A stretch of 64,000 nt of DNA from Maea johnstoni. Lineage: Eukaryota > Annelida > Polychaeta > Spionida > Magelonidae. Both the position numbers and the translations under genes were made by a program. The DNA lies in NCBI GenBank assembly GCA_963942565.1, contig OZ012699.1, positions 33,456,557 to 33,520,556 on the forward strand, written 5' to 3'. Positions 1-11,368 of the stretch are shown piece by piece. Every line of letters starts with the position of its first letter. Positions within the stretch are counted from its first letter, which is position 1. A model generated the notes under the pieces. It had not been told where the DNA came from. It saw only the letters and a program-made list of their open reading frames with translations, and did not search any database.

Positions 1-30
1 GCCAGTGAATACTCCTACTAACTTATCATC

Positions 31-65
31 AGTATCTATCATTATCCTTTTTACTATTATCATCA

Positions 66-105
<40 letters not shown>

Positions 106-142
106 CATCATCATCATCATCATCATCATCATTATTATTATC

Positions 143-183
<41 letters not shown>

Positions 184-230
184 CGTTATCATTATTATTG
201 TTATTATTAACATTAATGTGTCAATTAGTT
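31..230. repeat. (ATT/ATC)n trinucleotide tract
   Basis: An almost pure ATT repeat with ATC interruptions. The open frame across it reads as poly-isoleucine and is an artefact of the repeat. Confidence 0.95.
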
Positions 231-479
231 CTACACACAGTCTGGACAGCCAAGCACAATAAACTTTTTCACTTTAGGGCATTTTATTTTGATTCACCTA
301 TTTTTCTATTCCCTTAGGGTAACCTGGTACTTAGACTACTTAGAAATTATATCTGATGAGCATATTATTTCTGGAAGAATCATTTTCTACAGTAAGGACT
401 ACCTTCATTCAACATTTGATTTCAATAATGCATTAATCCATTCATCTCAATGCCATAATTCTTTTAAACAATGTTGTTA

Positions 480-710
480 TTAACCCATTCACACTCAGAG
501 TTCCCCAGGAAAGTATCGTCTGCTATTTTCATACTTTTGAAAATAACTTGAAAATAAAGCAGATTCTCACAAAATATTCGAAGGAGAGTTGTTAGTAATA
601 TTCTGATAAACATTTCTCCTTCAAATATTTTTGAGGAAAACGCTTCTGTGAGGAAAATATCAACAAAATAGTCAGGCCTGTTTTGGCCGCTCTGAGTGCC
701 AATGGGTTAA
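480..710. mobile_element. TTAA-flanked MITE, family 1
   Basis: A 231-bp element bounded by TTAA on both sides, starting CCCATTCACACTC and ending GAGTGCCAATGGG. The interior is an imperfect inverted repeat with GAAGGAGAGTTG and CTCCTTCAAATATT facing each other. A TTAA target site and CCC...GGG ends are the known signature of piggyBac-type transposons, so I infer a non-autonomous piggyBac-like MITE. More than a dozen further copies are in this window. No transposase is seen. Confidence 0.75.
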
Positions 711-1740
711 AGATAGAATTTACAAAATATATGAAAAATTGTTATGGTTTATATCCCAATAACATTCCTCCTTTAAATATTTTTAATATATGAACTTCTT
801 CCTTCAAACATTTTTAATAAAAATAGAATTCACGAAAAACATGAACTTCTTCCTTGAAAGATTTTTAAAAAGCAACTTCTTTTATTGGGAAGATTCTCTC
901 AGAATCATTGGCGATGAATACAGTCCTAAAATTATGCGATCATCTGGAACACTAGGATGGTTAAGTTATAAAATCTTTTGAATTTCAATATAATTATTAC
1001 AATATTTTCTGAGCAAGGTTAATCATAATACAGAACTCACTAATTTATTTTCATAAGTACCATAGGTCCAGAAGGCACTTATCACAATATAATCATTACT
1101 TAATTTACGAAGCAAGCTTCTCGGTGACACCTAGCAAGCATTGGCCATGGTGGGGAATGAGTAAGCGTAAGTAAGCCATCTGATGCTAAATACTGCGATC
1201 TGATAGGCTGACAGCAGTCAGGTGACTCACCACCCCTGCACTGGAGAAATCTTAGAATCCACGGCATGCAAAGAGTATCGTGATCTTCGATGGAAAGAAA
1301 CAAATAGCGATTCTAAACTCTACACACACATGCAAATCAAACAGAAAATATGTAACAAAAACAGATAAAAGATGTATAATACACACATGTAAATCAAGCA
1401 CAATTAAAGACGTGAGTAAACAAAATAATATTCAACGTAAACAAAAGAGCAAGAAAAACAAAACTGTATTTCTAATGATATTATATTCTCCCGAAAAGGA
1501 AATAAGTTGAATATTTCTTAAACCATTTTGAACACGTAAACAGAAATATCAAGCTTTTATAATTAAAAAAGAAACAAACTTCAATAAAAATTAAACTAAT
1601 ATCGCTTTAATTACTTTCAAATGAGATACTCTAAATGACAAAAAATCATAGAATATCTCAAATTTGAAAACCTTAAACCTTGGTTTGAATATTTTTGTCA
1701 AACTTAATAAACCTTTTGTAAAATATGAAATTTCTAATAT
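711..1740. other. AT-rich stretch, no gene recognised
   Basis: Mostly A/T-rich DNA. A somewhat more GC-rich patch at about 1110-1270 has short open frames, but no protein family, splice-site pair or repeat end could be recognised there. Confidence 0.5.
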
Positions 1741-1744
1741 ATAC

Positions 1745-2070
1745 TTCTGCAAGTTGGCCAGTTTTTTAAAGGTAAAGGTATTCGGTTTATAGTCTTGTAT
1801 CCACCGAAGTGCTCACACGACCTTCCTCCCCTAGCAGGCACTGTACATACAGAAACCATTTCAATCCCCCGGGGGATATTCCAGAGCAACTGGCAGCATA
1901 TAGCGCACACTGCCTTATTTATGCTAGGTACCCATTTTGCAGCTGGGTAGACTGAAGCAATATGCAATAAACTGCCTTGCCAAGAACAGACCAAAGTGCC
2001 CGGGGCGGCCGGGAATTGAACCAGCGACCCTCTGATTACTAGTCCGACACCTAACCAACTGAGCTACTTT
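1745..2070 (-). mobile_element. tRNA-derived SINE (tRNA-Thr-like head)
   Basis: On the minus strand the element opens with a tRNA-like head: A box GTAGCTCAGTTGGTTAGG, anticodon loop CTAGTAA (AGT, threonine) and B box GGTTCAATTCC. The body holds the segment ACCCAGCTGCAAAATGGGTA, of a kind widespread in invertebrate SINE bodies. It is a retroposon rather than a tRNA gene, because the 3' half runs on for about 230 bp and no acceptor stem closes. Confidence 0.8.
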
Positions 2071-2298
2071 TTTTAGTGAAAAAATGAAGAAGGAAAGGAA
2101 AAAATAATACACATAAATATTTAGATACGGCAACAAAAAAGTAAAGAAATAAAGAGCATGCAAAGTCATAGTATATAACCTTAACATGGTGAATCATGCA
2201 TAAATTAGATGAATAACTGTCCCCTTTATCTACAGTGATGACAAAAATGGGCCAAATGTGAACACTGGAGGGAGGTCTTCTCTGCCTATACACTTGGA

Positions 2299-2597
2299 CA
2301 TGGACTTAGCCGGCAGGGCGTTCGGGCGTCATTTGGACGCACAATCCCTCAATATTCACCCCTCAAGACCCCCAAGAATTTTTGTAAGTCATTTCTCAAA
2401 CAAATAACTGAATATTTTCCCTAAATATGATTCCTATGGCATAACGGAAGGATATTATACCTTTTCTGAATAAGTAAATACATGTTCAAAGGTAGATATC
2501 TAAATATATTAGGGTCTCCCCTGAAAAAATGGACACCCAAAGATTTAATGATAGCCAATTTTGGACACCCAGTTTCGATATCCTGGCTAAGTCCCTG
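2299..2597 (-). mobile_element. hAT-like MITE, family 3, with 8-bp target duplication
   Basis: The ends are CATGGACTTAGCC and GGCTAAGTCCCTG, near-perfect terminal inverted repeats. They are flanked by the identical 8-mer CACTTGGA at 2291-2298 and 2598-2605. An 8-bp duplication with CAGGG-type ends is diagnostic of the hAT superfamily. There is no coding capacity, so it is non-autonomous. Related copies occur at 43125, 46113, 48659 and elsewhere. Confidence 0.85.
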
Positions 2598-2703
2598 CAC
2601 TTGGACCAGTTTCAATGAAATTGCATGATCAAAGAAATGGACAGCTTGCAAACACAACTGGAAACCAACAATAGCCGATGGATCGAACAGGAAGTGAGGG
2701 GTG

Positions 2704-3074
2704 TATTCAGCAATAACGAACGTTGGGGCGTATTCAGCAATAACGAACGTCGGGACAAATTCAGCAATAACGAATGTCGGGTGAATTCAGCAATAACGAA
2801 CGTTGGGGCGAATTCAGCAATAACGAACGTCGGCGCGAATTCAGCAATAACGAACGTTGGGGCGAATTCAGCAATAACGAACGTCGGGACAAATTCAGCA
2901 ATAACGAATGTCGGGTGAATTCAGCAATAACGAACGTTGGGGCGAATTCAGCAATAACGAACGTCGGCGCGAATTCAGCAATAACGAACGCCGGGGCGAA
3001 TTCAGCAATAACGAATGTCGGGTGAATTCAGCAATAACGAACGTTGGGGCGAATTCAGCAATAACGAACGTCGG
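2704..3074. repeat. 26/27-bp minisatellite, 14 copies
   Basis: Fourteen tandem units built on the core TTCAGCAATAACGAACGT followed by a variable G-rich joint. Units are 27 bp, or 26 bp where the joint reads TCGGGTG. Variants recur in the same order (GGGACA joint, then GGGTGA, GGGGCG, GGCGCG), indicating block duplication of about five units. Several frames are open because 27 is a multiple of three. I do not regard them as genes. Confidence 0.95.
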
Positions 3075-3090
3075 GTCTGTTAGTAAGGTT

Positions 3091-3878
3091 GCTTTCTCTG
3101 CAACACCCCACTCACCAGACACTGGCTACCCATGATGCACCTTGCTGTCATGGCGACACCAGTCACATGATCCAGTCACATGATCATGTGAAACTCCAAT
3201 ACCCTTCATGTAATAAAGTATGTTATTTAGTTTATGTCTTCTACAAATTATCCTGAATTTAATGTTTCTTACTGTTAAATGTTTATCATCAGCTTCTCCT
3301 AAAATGATTCTAGAAAATGGCCGCCTCGGCCATACCGATTTCATATATTGTCATACAGGTTTGTTTTTTTTTGCGATCTCAAAATATAAATTTGGCAACT
3401 TAATTCATTTCTTTATTTGATGAAATATTTGTGGGATCCATAGGACGATAATCAAAATCGTTCTCACCGTATCCTAAAACCGCTTATAGTTTTGTCAGAG
3501 AATCAAGGGACTCAAAGTTTAGGCTTCGATGAGTAGACATATGGATTCTTCGCCATAGGACCCATTACAGAACCATGGCTACACCGAATCTCGCCGAATC
3601 TAGTCTCAGTGTGGCGTCACTAGGAGTCAAAGACACAGGAGAGCTCTCGTATCATTTACAAAACTGAGAATATCGCACACCAACATGGGTAGAACGCACC
3701 TCTTGAGCGATCATGGCCAACAACCGGGCTATTATTTGTAGCCAGGCTGTTAAGCAAAACCTGCTGGCTTCGTATTCGTTTATCGACAATCATGGTTTAT
3801 ATACAGTGATTTAAACTCATTTTATATAAAATTCTGATTTCAACCTGTCCATTTTTGGTTGAAATAACGAGAACCTAC
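3091..3878. other. Non-coding flank of the SLC4 exons with a dispersed repeat
   Basis: This is intronic if the gene continues to the left. About 3500-3760 resembles, in the opposite orientation, the stretch at 44940-45130: both carry TAGTGACG(C/T)CACACTGAG and a TTCTRTGGC-like segment. It is therefore a dispersed repeat of unknown class. A short run of CACATGA motifs lies at 3160-3190. The next SLC4 exon was not found here. Confidence 0.5.
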
Positions 3879-4025
3879 CTGTGAGGGGACGCTTTTCGGG
3901 GGCTCAATCCTGATGGAGGGATCCCACTCGCCAGGTGGCAGCACTGTCACCTGGTCCAAGAACTCGTCGATTCCTGAGAGGAGATCCTGACGATTTTTGG
4001 CTTTGTATGCGACATCGTGGAATAC
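3879..4025 (-). CDS. SLC4A7/8/10: SLC4 exon: end of cytoplasmic domain ([10 protein letters not shown] to KSVPSQ)
   Basis: A 147-bp exon, phase 0 to 0, encoding 49 residues from [10 protein letters not shown] through [18 protein letters not shown] to [10 protein letters not shown]. Acceptor is TTTTGTAG and donor is CACAG|GTAGGT. This block closes the Band_3_cyto domain and is among the most conserved in the family; vertebrate SLC4A8 and SLC4A10 have nearly the same residues. The next exon in relatives begins with EKRKN and was not found to the left. The acceptor end of this exon is duplicated 115 bp upstream in the intron. Confidence 0.96.
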
Positions 4026-4458
4026 CTACAAAATGGGGATTGAGACATTTACAATAGCTGCAAAATAGGGATAAGCAGCCTTTATAATTTTAGCAATACA
4101 AACATTTTTTTGGGGCTTTGTACGCGACATCGTAGAATACCTTTAAAATAGGTATTGAGACATTTACAATAGGTGCAAAATATGGGATTGGTGCCTTTTA
4201 TGATTTTTGTATTACAATGAAATATCAATATTTTTCCTTTTGAAATGAGATATTTTAATGAAACTACCAGCTTGAGGGGACATAGTTTTGTTGTAGTCAG
4301 AACCATCAACTTCAAAAATTTCAGTGATATCTAGGAAACTTTATACTTCTTAAATAAATAAAAGAGTTTGGTGATGGAAACTTTGTAATTCTTCTTTTTG
4401 ACTGTAGCTTAATTTTTTAACAATGTTCCCATAGCAACCAATCTCCATGGTAACCTGC
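4026..4458 (-). other. Predicted GC-AG intron in the SLC4 gene
   Basis: The conserved protein requires SDE|VFHDV, which places the donor at GATGAG|GCAGGT. This is a GC donor matching the known GC-AG consensus AG|GCAAGT at all but one position. The nearest GT, four bases on, would leave the next exon out of frame. The intron is 433 bp and contains the duplicated acceptor piece. Confidence 0.75.
4105..4217 (-). repeat. Decayed tandem copy of the SLC4 exon start and its acceptor
   Basis: About 113 bp aligning with 3993-4099 at a period of 115 bp. It includes the first 28 or so coding bases of the neighbouring exon and the intron upstream. The copy would read VFYDVAYKAPKKCLYC and then stop. Its acceptor context is CTATTTTAAAG instead of CATTTTGTAG, so the dinucleotide AG survives but the run before it is weakened. 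It is probably unspliced, or a minor poison exon if used. Confidence 0.8.
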
Positions 4459-4704
4459 CTCATCTGACATGAGCGTAGCGATGGAACGCCCAATCTCGTG
4501 ATATCGCGTCGAGTTTCCTTGCGGTCCGAGGAGGATGAACAGGAAGCGCGTAGGTACTGGGACTTCCGTCAGGTCGCCTAGCAACACCGCTTGTTTTAGG
4601 CGCACGAATGCGATGATGGGCATGTCCAGAAATTCCACTTCTCCGACCAGGATGTTCGACGCCTCCGCACCTTTTGGGATCTTCTTCATGAAATGCTGAT
4701 TAAT
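4459..4704 (-). CDS. SLC4A7/8/10: SLC4 exon: core of cytoplasmic domain ([10 protein letters not shown] to [10 protein letters not shown])
   Basis: A 246-bp exon, phase 0 to 0, with 82 residues. It begins [18 protein letters not shown], continues [35 protein letters not shown] and ends [11 protein letters not shown]. Acceptor is GTGGTTTTCAG. The segment is the most conserved part of the dimerising cytoplasmic domain; FMKKIP-GAEASN(I/V)LVGEV is shared by all sodium-coupled SLC4 members and absent from SLC4A1-3 in this form. The donor is the unusual GC site. The open frame runs on past it into intron as [10 protein letters not shown], which has no family counterpart and is not coding. Confidence 0.97.
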
Positions 4705-4782
4705 CTGAAAACCACAGAGGAAATTGCTGATTCAAGTGATAAATGTGGACCACTTCCATATGTATATGTGCATATAAATATA

Positions 4783-4960
<178 letters not shown>

Positions 4961-6136
4961 CACACACATAAATTCTCAGACCAACACCAGGGAATTTAAT
5001 TCATATGTTCGGAATTCACTCACAGAAGGAAACCAAAAGGAATAAGACTGAGAAATCTGAAAAATAATGAAAAACGTGTTTAGTTGAGTTCTCTATTCCC
5101 TCTAACTCCTGCTGGGAATAATGTGGGAGAATTCAAGGGGGGGGGGGGTGTAGGGGAGTGGAAATGGATAGGGGGCCAATGGGGTGGTGGGTAGGTGTTT
5201 TCAAATCAAACATTTCCTGTTAAGAGTGTTCCGTGGAAAATAGAAGAAGAATAAAAAAATACATATTCATATGCCCTTATCTTAAATTTTAAAATAATTA
5301 GATATTCACATCCTTGAAATATTGAAATAATGAAACATCCCTTATTCACATTTCATTTTCTTTAAGTAGATAATATGATCAGAAATAATCAGAACTTTAA
5401 CAGATTCTGTTCCTTGAAATAATGAACAAAAATAAAATATCACATATTCACATTGCCTCTACCTTACGATATAGAAAATATTATCCAATATTCACATACC
5501 AGAATACTGTACTGAAAATATGATCAGAAATAATAAGGCATTTCAAATATCATGTTCCTTGAAATCCTGAACAAAAATAAAGCATCACATCTTCACATTC
5601 GCTGTTCCTTAAGATATAGAAAATATGATCCGATATTCACATATTAAAATACTATATTAAATCCATATTTCACCAACTTTACTGACATACAATATCTCCA
5701 CCTCTTTCGACCACCTTCGCTTAACTAAAGTAAATTACAAAAATCAGACGTGCTGAAAATCACTGAAGAATTCAAAATAATAGAGAAAAAAGTGGAAATA
5801 AAACAAGGAATGTGTATTTAGATATAGATATTGAAATAGATGAGAAATACATAGTGAAATCTTGCACTAAATGCCTATATTCACTGCATGCATATCAAAC
5901 TGACTCGGTAGTAAGACATTTTTATATTCATGCTGGAAGCAGCCAATGAAAGCCCAGACTATTCAGTTTAAGAATGCTTTCGTGTAGAAGCACATTTTAG
6001 GAAATATTTGCAGGTAGAAATATTGGTCAGAACTAAACCAGCAGTTCTCCCTCAAACATCTGATAAACATGCTCCATTCTGAAATTATTTTCAGAAGTAT
6101 TGAAGTTCCAATTTGAAACATGAGGATATTGTGATC

Positions 6137-6211
6137 CCCCTTAAAAATTTGGACGCCCTAAAATTTTCAAACTGTCAATTTTAGGCACCCAGTTTCTAAA
6201 TGCTGGCTAAG
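6137..6211 (-). mobile_element. Fragment of hAT-like MITE family 3
   Basis: The end section GGACGCCCTAAAATTTTC, GGCACCCAGTTTCTAAAT and terminal TGGCTAAGACACTG match the end of the element at 2299-2597. The other half is missing. Confidence 0.7.
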
Positions 6212-7530
6212 ACACTGGTTTCAAATGACACTTTAATAGGGGACTCCTTAACTTGAATGGGGTAACCTTTAAATGCAAATTAAAGCATTCGATAAAATCA
6301 CTCAGGCCAAACTTTGAAATTAAGTGGAGAAATGTTGATCAGGGCACCATCGACACATCTCCCTCAAATAATTTGTAAAATCGTTCTTTAAGCCACTCCA
6401 ATTCAATTTAGAGTCTACCAACTACGACTGGTAGTGAGATGTTTCTAACAGCCTATTCTCAACTAAATAAAATCAATCAATCAATTAATCCCTGTAACCT
6501 GAAGGGTGGGAGATATACATCCTCAAATTTGAGGCTCTACTACAGCTTTGATAAATTCCTGTAGTTGATTGAATCACCCTTACAATGAATTCTTAAAACT
6601 TGCACTTTAAAAAAAAAATTTTTGGAGTCAGACAGAAAATTTCTAAACCACTTTTATCTGCAAGACACCTGAGAGAAGTAGACAGGGAGTGGGCGCTGGT
6701 CATGAATCATTAAATTTCGCTGCCTCTCACTATCTGACCTAGATAGCATAACAGCTCCCAGCCAGCCGGGTCAACCAGCAGTGCACAGATCACGTGACCA
6801 ATACAACCCCAGGCTACAGCGCGTAACTCGAGGCGCATATGCCGTAGAGGCTGGCATGCAGTACCTATGGTGTTGCGGTTCAAGGGGATGTATTTCTCTG
6901 AAGACACCAAAGTCAACTTTTTTTCTTTTTTTTTTGAGTCTGACAGAATTCTTTTTCAAAAAAAAGCTTGTAATACAATAATTAAATTGGAGTGGCCTTA
7001 GTTAGTTAGCGTCATAAGTATCATAATTACAGCTGACAAAATCTATAGGAAATCTTAAGCTCTAATGGGAATTTGGAATTTTGTTTTTCGTCACACTCAT
7101 GCTATATTGTGGTTGATCCACTTACGGGTTAACCCAATCATGCCAAGAATTTATTCTACTGTACAGGCAACAACTAGAATATGCATATCGAGATTTGGAC
7201 TGATGAGAGACAGGATCTAGTGAGTGGCAATGCCGTAGACGACTGTGATGTTATGGCAGGCCCCTTTACAATAGAACTATCAGGAATTCAACCTTTTTTT
7301 TTAGGCCAACCCATAAGGATGATGGTTGTTGTGCCTTTTCCACAATTTCCTGTGCATAGATTTTCTGTAGGTTCTATTGTGATGTTTCCTGTAGGGAGCA
7401 TGCATGAAGGTCTTTTTTGAATGACAAAAAAATCATGCATTACACAGAGATGAGAAACAATGGAAATGTAAAAGAACAATGAAGTTAAATAATACCTAAG
7501 CTCAGGGGCGTTCATGGATATATTTAAATG

Positions 7531-7888
<358 letters not shown>

Positions 7889-8049
7889 CACATTTCAACA
7901 TAGCTTTATGGATAATCATTCAGCAGAGACTATTTCCTGACAGTGACCACCATTTTATATGTCTTATGCTTATAACTGGCTACCCTGCTCCACAAACATA
8001 TCTTAGCATAATTTCCTCAATTTCCTTAGTGTTACCATCACTTTATACT

Positions 8050-8165
8050 GTCATACTAAATCTGAGACATAACAGCCAGAAGTTGACAGTGGGGGAAACT
8101 GGAGTACCCTGGTACACCACCAACTAACCCTGAGTCACTGGCACCTTCTCACATGCCTCAAGCAG
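8050..8165 (-). mobile_element. SINE body fragment
   Basis: Contains GGGGAAACTGGAGTACCCTG followed by CTAACCCTGAGTCACTGGCA and TCTCACATGCC. The same body is seen complete, in the other orientation, in the SINE at 37984. Here the head is missing. Confidence 0.7.
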
Positions 8166-8359
8166 GAATCAGACTCTGTTCAGAGATGAGACAAGGAGAA
8201 AATCACAGGAATACTATTTCAAATGCGAAAACATTTGCATTTTTACTAGATATGTGGTGGAAAATGGGTTTTAATCTTCAAAAGCATAACCTGCATCAAA
8301 ATTAAAATATCAAAATGATAGGTACCAAAGCAATCATGCTTGTCAAACAGTGATTGGTC

Positions 8360-8456
8360 AAAGCTAATATGTCAATCAAACATATTATCCAATCAGGTGG
8401 AAGCTGCTGTGATTGGTCAAAACTAATGTGCCAATCAAACACTTTAACCAATCAGG
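8360..8456. repeat. Tandem duplication carrying CCAAT-box-like motifs
   Basis: Two units of about 62 bp, each with GTGATTGGTCAAA, then CCAATCAAACA or GTCAATCAAACA, then CCAATCAGGTG. The result is alternating ATTGG and CCAAT motifs. It resembles an NF-Y-type motif cluster but lies deep in the SLC4 intron, and function is unproven. Confidence 0.6.
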
Positions 8457-8779
8457 TGCAAGCAGTGAAGTTTTTACCTTTGGGGGCACATGTAGAGCCT
8501 CTGGCACAAGTTTATCCTTGACAAGAGGGAGGGTGGTGAAGAGAAATATGAAAGATGAAGATCATGTGACTTGTCATGTGACTTATCATGTGACTTGTCA
8601 TCACATTGCACTATACTGAACTGATACCTTTAGACAGGACCACCTTAGATACGAATAACTTACTGCTTTCACATTTCCCAGTCACAATTCTCAGTGACAG
8701 TCCTTCAGTATTGTCTACATTTGTTCAGGCCTAGGGGTGTTCTGGAAATTCTCCAAGTGCCCATGTTAAAATGATAAGA

Positions 8780-8990
8780 ACCCCTACTCGCCCCGGCCTA
8801 GGATAGAACTCTGGACCCCTCTTCCCAGCAATCTTGCTATTGTGTCTGGTCTGGTCATTCTCTGCTATGGATGTTTGGAATTTCGTTTTTCGTCACATTT
8901 ATGCCAATTGTGGCTAATTCGTGACTAGCCAGTTGTAAGTAGTGGAGGAAACCGGAGTACCTGGCGAAAACCAACTCTCTGCTATGGAGA
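8780..8990 (-). mobile_element. SINE fragment
   Basis: Contains TTGGAATTTCGTTTTTCGTC, AGTAGTGGAGGAAACCGGAG and CCTGGCGAAAACC, matching the body of the SINE at 37984 in inverse orientation. The head side is broken or replaced by unrelated sequence. Confidence 0.65.
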
Positions 8991-9474
8991 TAGCTATAAT
9001 AGATTACAGTTCCATCACAGATGATTCAGTCCATTGGTGATGATTGCACATGCCGATGATACGAGGAAATTATCACCCGGATAGATTGGGTACTTCCAAA
9101 AAGGCCAGATTGAACTCCAGCCTTGACAAATTTTCTCTCAGAATATATGCAACGATGCTGGCTGATCACTAAAGATTTTTCTTAAAGAATGAGTGCAAAA
9201 ATAATTTTCTCAAAAATTCTTGTAGTTTATTTTCTTATTGTTGAGATATCTCAACATGAATAGGTAAACTTCAAACACAATATCTAATGTTTCTCAATCA
9301 AGCACCTCCTAAAATTAACCATTTTTTCCACAATTCAGTAAAACCTCAAAATGGGATGGAAACATCTCCAAGATGTCGAAACCACCACCAATCATAATAT
9401 TGTGAATACAGCTTTATATATTTCTTCATATACTGTGAAAAACCTCTGAGATATGAACACCTCCTGATAAGTAC

Positions 9475-9689
9475 TTAATGCTTAAGAGTTCCTCCAGAAA
9501 TTGTCGTCTGGACCTATGATACTTTTGACAATAAGTTTGAAATTGAGAATGATTTTTGAAAATATTTGAAGGAAAGCTATTTGGAGTGTTCTTGCGATCA
9601 TTTCTCCTTCAAATATTTTCTCAACTTTGCTTTTCCTTCAAAGATTTCATCAAAATTGTATTTGGCCGCCGTGAGCATAAATGGGTTAA
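9475..9689. mobile_element. TTAA-flanked MITE, family 1
   Basis: Left end TTAATGCTTAAGAG is worn. The right end GAGCATAAATGGGTTAA is typical. The interior shows TTTGAAGGAAAGC and TCTCCTTCAAATATTTTC in opposition. Confidence 0.7.
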
Positions 9690-10339
9690 GATGTTTTATG
9701 CAAAACACACACTGAACCCTTGGCCTTAGAGAAGATCTTAAGGAATTCTTTACCTCTAAGAAGTTTTAAGGCCCTTAATGATTTCTGAAGATCAACTTAA
9801 AAATAAAAACAATGGAACCCTTGGCCCTTTTATGCAACTGGGTCTTAGTCCTTGTGGATTTTTCAAGATCACCTTCAAGATAAAATTAAGGGAACCATTG
9901 ACCTTTCAATCATTTTTCAGTTTTTTTTTAATCATTTCATATTGGCCAAAATTAGCCACCTGCAGCATAAGGGTTGAAGATGTTTTATGCAACTGCGTCG
10001 AGGATCTTCACATCACAGAGGTTTCGTAGTACATGCATTTTTCTCCAACCACACAGTCCATGAATTAACAGGTTCAATTCATCTTCAAAACTCATTGAAA
10101 AAGCATCAAAACGACAACAACATCTGAAGCTTCATGCAAAAATCGTTCTCCTCCTCCTTGAGGGGGAAGCTGCGAAAAGCCATCCATCCCAGCGGTCAAC
10201 ACCACACATAGCACACCGAGGCGAGAACGCGAAAAACCAGCAGTGAGTGTGCTCAGCTATCGACCAATCAGAGACGACTAGTACCTAGTGGCAGCGGCAC
10301 AGCTAGGACAACCAACAGGCTTGCTACCATGCTACCAGA

Positions 10340-10745
10340 TAGTGGATTCGGAATTTTATTTTTTTTCGTCCCCTTTTCTGCCGTATAATGTTAAAACCAG
10401 AGTACTAGGAAATTTGTTTTATGTCCCTTTTTCTGCCGTACGATGTTGAAATGTGTCTGGCTAATTGTAAATGATGAAGGAAAACGGAGTACTAGGAATT
10501 TATTTTATTGTCGTTTTCTTCTGCCGTACAATATTAAAATGTGTCTAGCTATATGTAAATGATGAAGGAAAATTGAGTACCAGATTGTGGATTGGGATTT
10601 TTTTTTTCGTCCCATTTTCTGCCGTATGATGTTGAAATGTTAATGGCTATTTATAAATGATGAAGGGAAATGGAGTACCCGGGGAAAACCAAAGCCTAAC
10701 CCCAAGTCACTGGCAACTTTCTCACGTACCCTGAGCACAAAAGTT
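10340..10745 (-). mobile_element. SINE body in four partial tandem copies
   Basis: The segment (T)CGTCCC-TTTTCTGCCGTA, then ATGTTGAAATG, then AAATGATGAAGGAAA recurs four times at roughly 60-120 bp spacing. The fourth copy ends in the full tail GTACCCGGGGAAAACC, AACCCCAAGTCACTGGCAAC. It looks like internal tandem amplification of one SINE insertion. Confidence 0.65.
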
Positions 10746-11269
10746 CTTTTAATGTGACTAGCTATTTGTAATGATGAAAGAAAATGGAGTACCCAAAGTT
10801 CCCTTTGCTGTCAGGACACTGCCGGTATAAGGGTTAACCTTCTAGACTATGTATATCCTATGTTGCTATGGTAATGTGGGATACATACAAGTCAGTGAGC
10901 AGCGTGAAACTATGTGTTTCTTTTCACTCATACATGCAGCTACACATTCGGTGTGTCAAGGTGATATATTCATGACAACTAATTCTTCCAATGCTTCGAA
11001 AATTCAAAGACAAACTTAACCCTTCCAATGGGTTCTGAATCACAAATGCTGTATTCAAATGAAAAAAAAATCACCGATTCTGATTTTTGTATTTTTTTGT
11101 GTGTGTAGGTGGCAGCACTAGTAGCTAGCAAGCCTGTAGGTGTGGTCGTCGGGGAAAAGCTGTACGCTTAGATCTGTAGTGGCAGCGATGGGGACGACAG
11201 CAGTACCAGTGACTTTCAGTCTCGCACAGTCAGCAGCAAGGTGGAAAAGTCAAGGAGGGAAAAAGTTAC

Positions 11270-11368
11270 CTTCGCGCTCGACGACGTGGCGGACCCCGTC
11301 GCCGAAGCGACCTTCGGTATTTCTGCTGCCGACGACGTAGCCATCGTCGAGGCTGACGACGAAGACTC
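11270..11368 (-). CDS. Candidate SLC4 linker exon, Ser/Ala-rich (tentative)
   Basis: A 99-bp stretch, phase 0 to 0, encoding 33 residues beginning ESSSSASTMATSSAAEI and ending SATSSSAK. It is bracketed by a strong acceptor (CTCCTGTTCTTCCCTCTTCTTTAAG) and donor (GCGAAG|GTAACT). It sits on the SLC4 strand between two phase-0 boundaries, where relatives have a variable Ser-rich, often alternatively spliced linker. Omitting it also keeps frame, so it would be a cassette. Against it: the plus strand is also open from 11172 to 11456 with a plausible mixed-charge peptide ending in a stop, which could instead be a terminal exon of another gene. Confidence 0.5.

Noticed and set aside
1970-2070. Functional tRNA-Thr gene
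   Set aside because: A and B boxes are present but the acceptor stem does not close and a SINE body follows.
4417-4458. Coding extension [13 protein letters not shown] after SLC4 MSDE
   Set aside because: Relatives continue with VFHDVAYK, which is in the next exon; the extension is intron read-through.
10140-10330. GC-richer patch as an SLC4 exon on the minus strand
   Set aside because: An acceptor-like TTTTTCGCAG exists but no GT donor keeps phase 0 and no family sequence appears.
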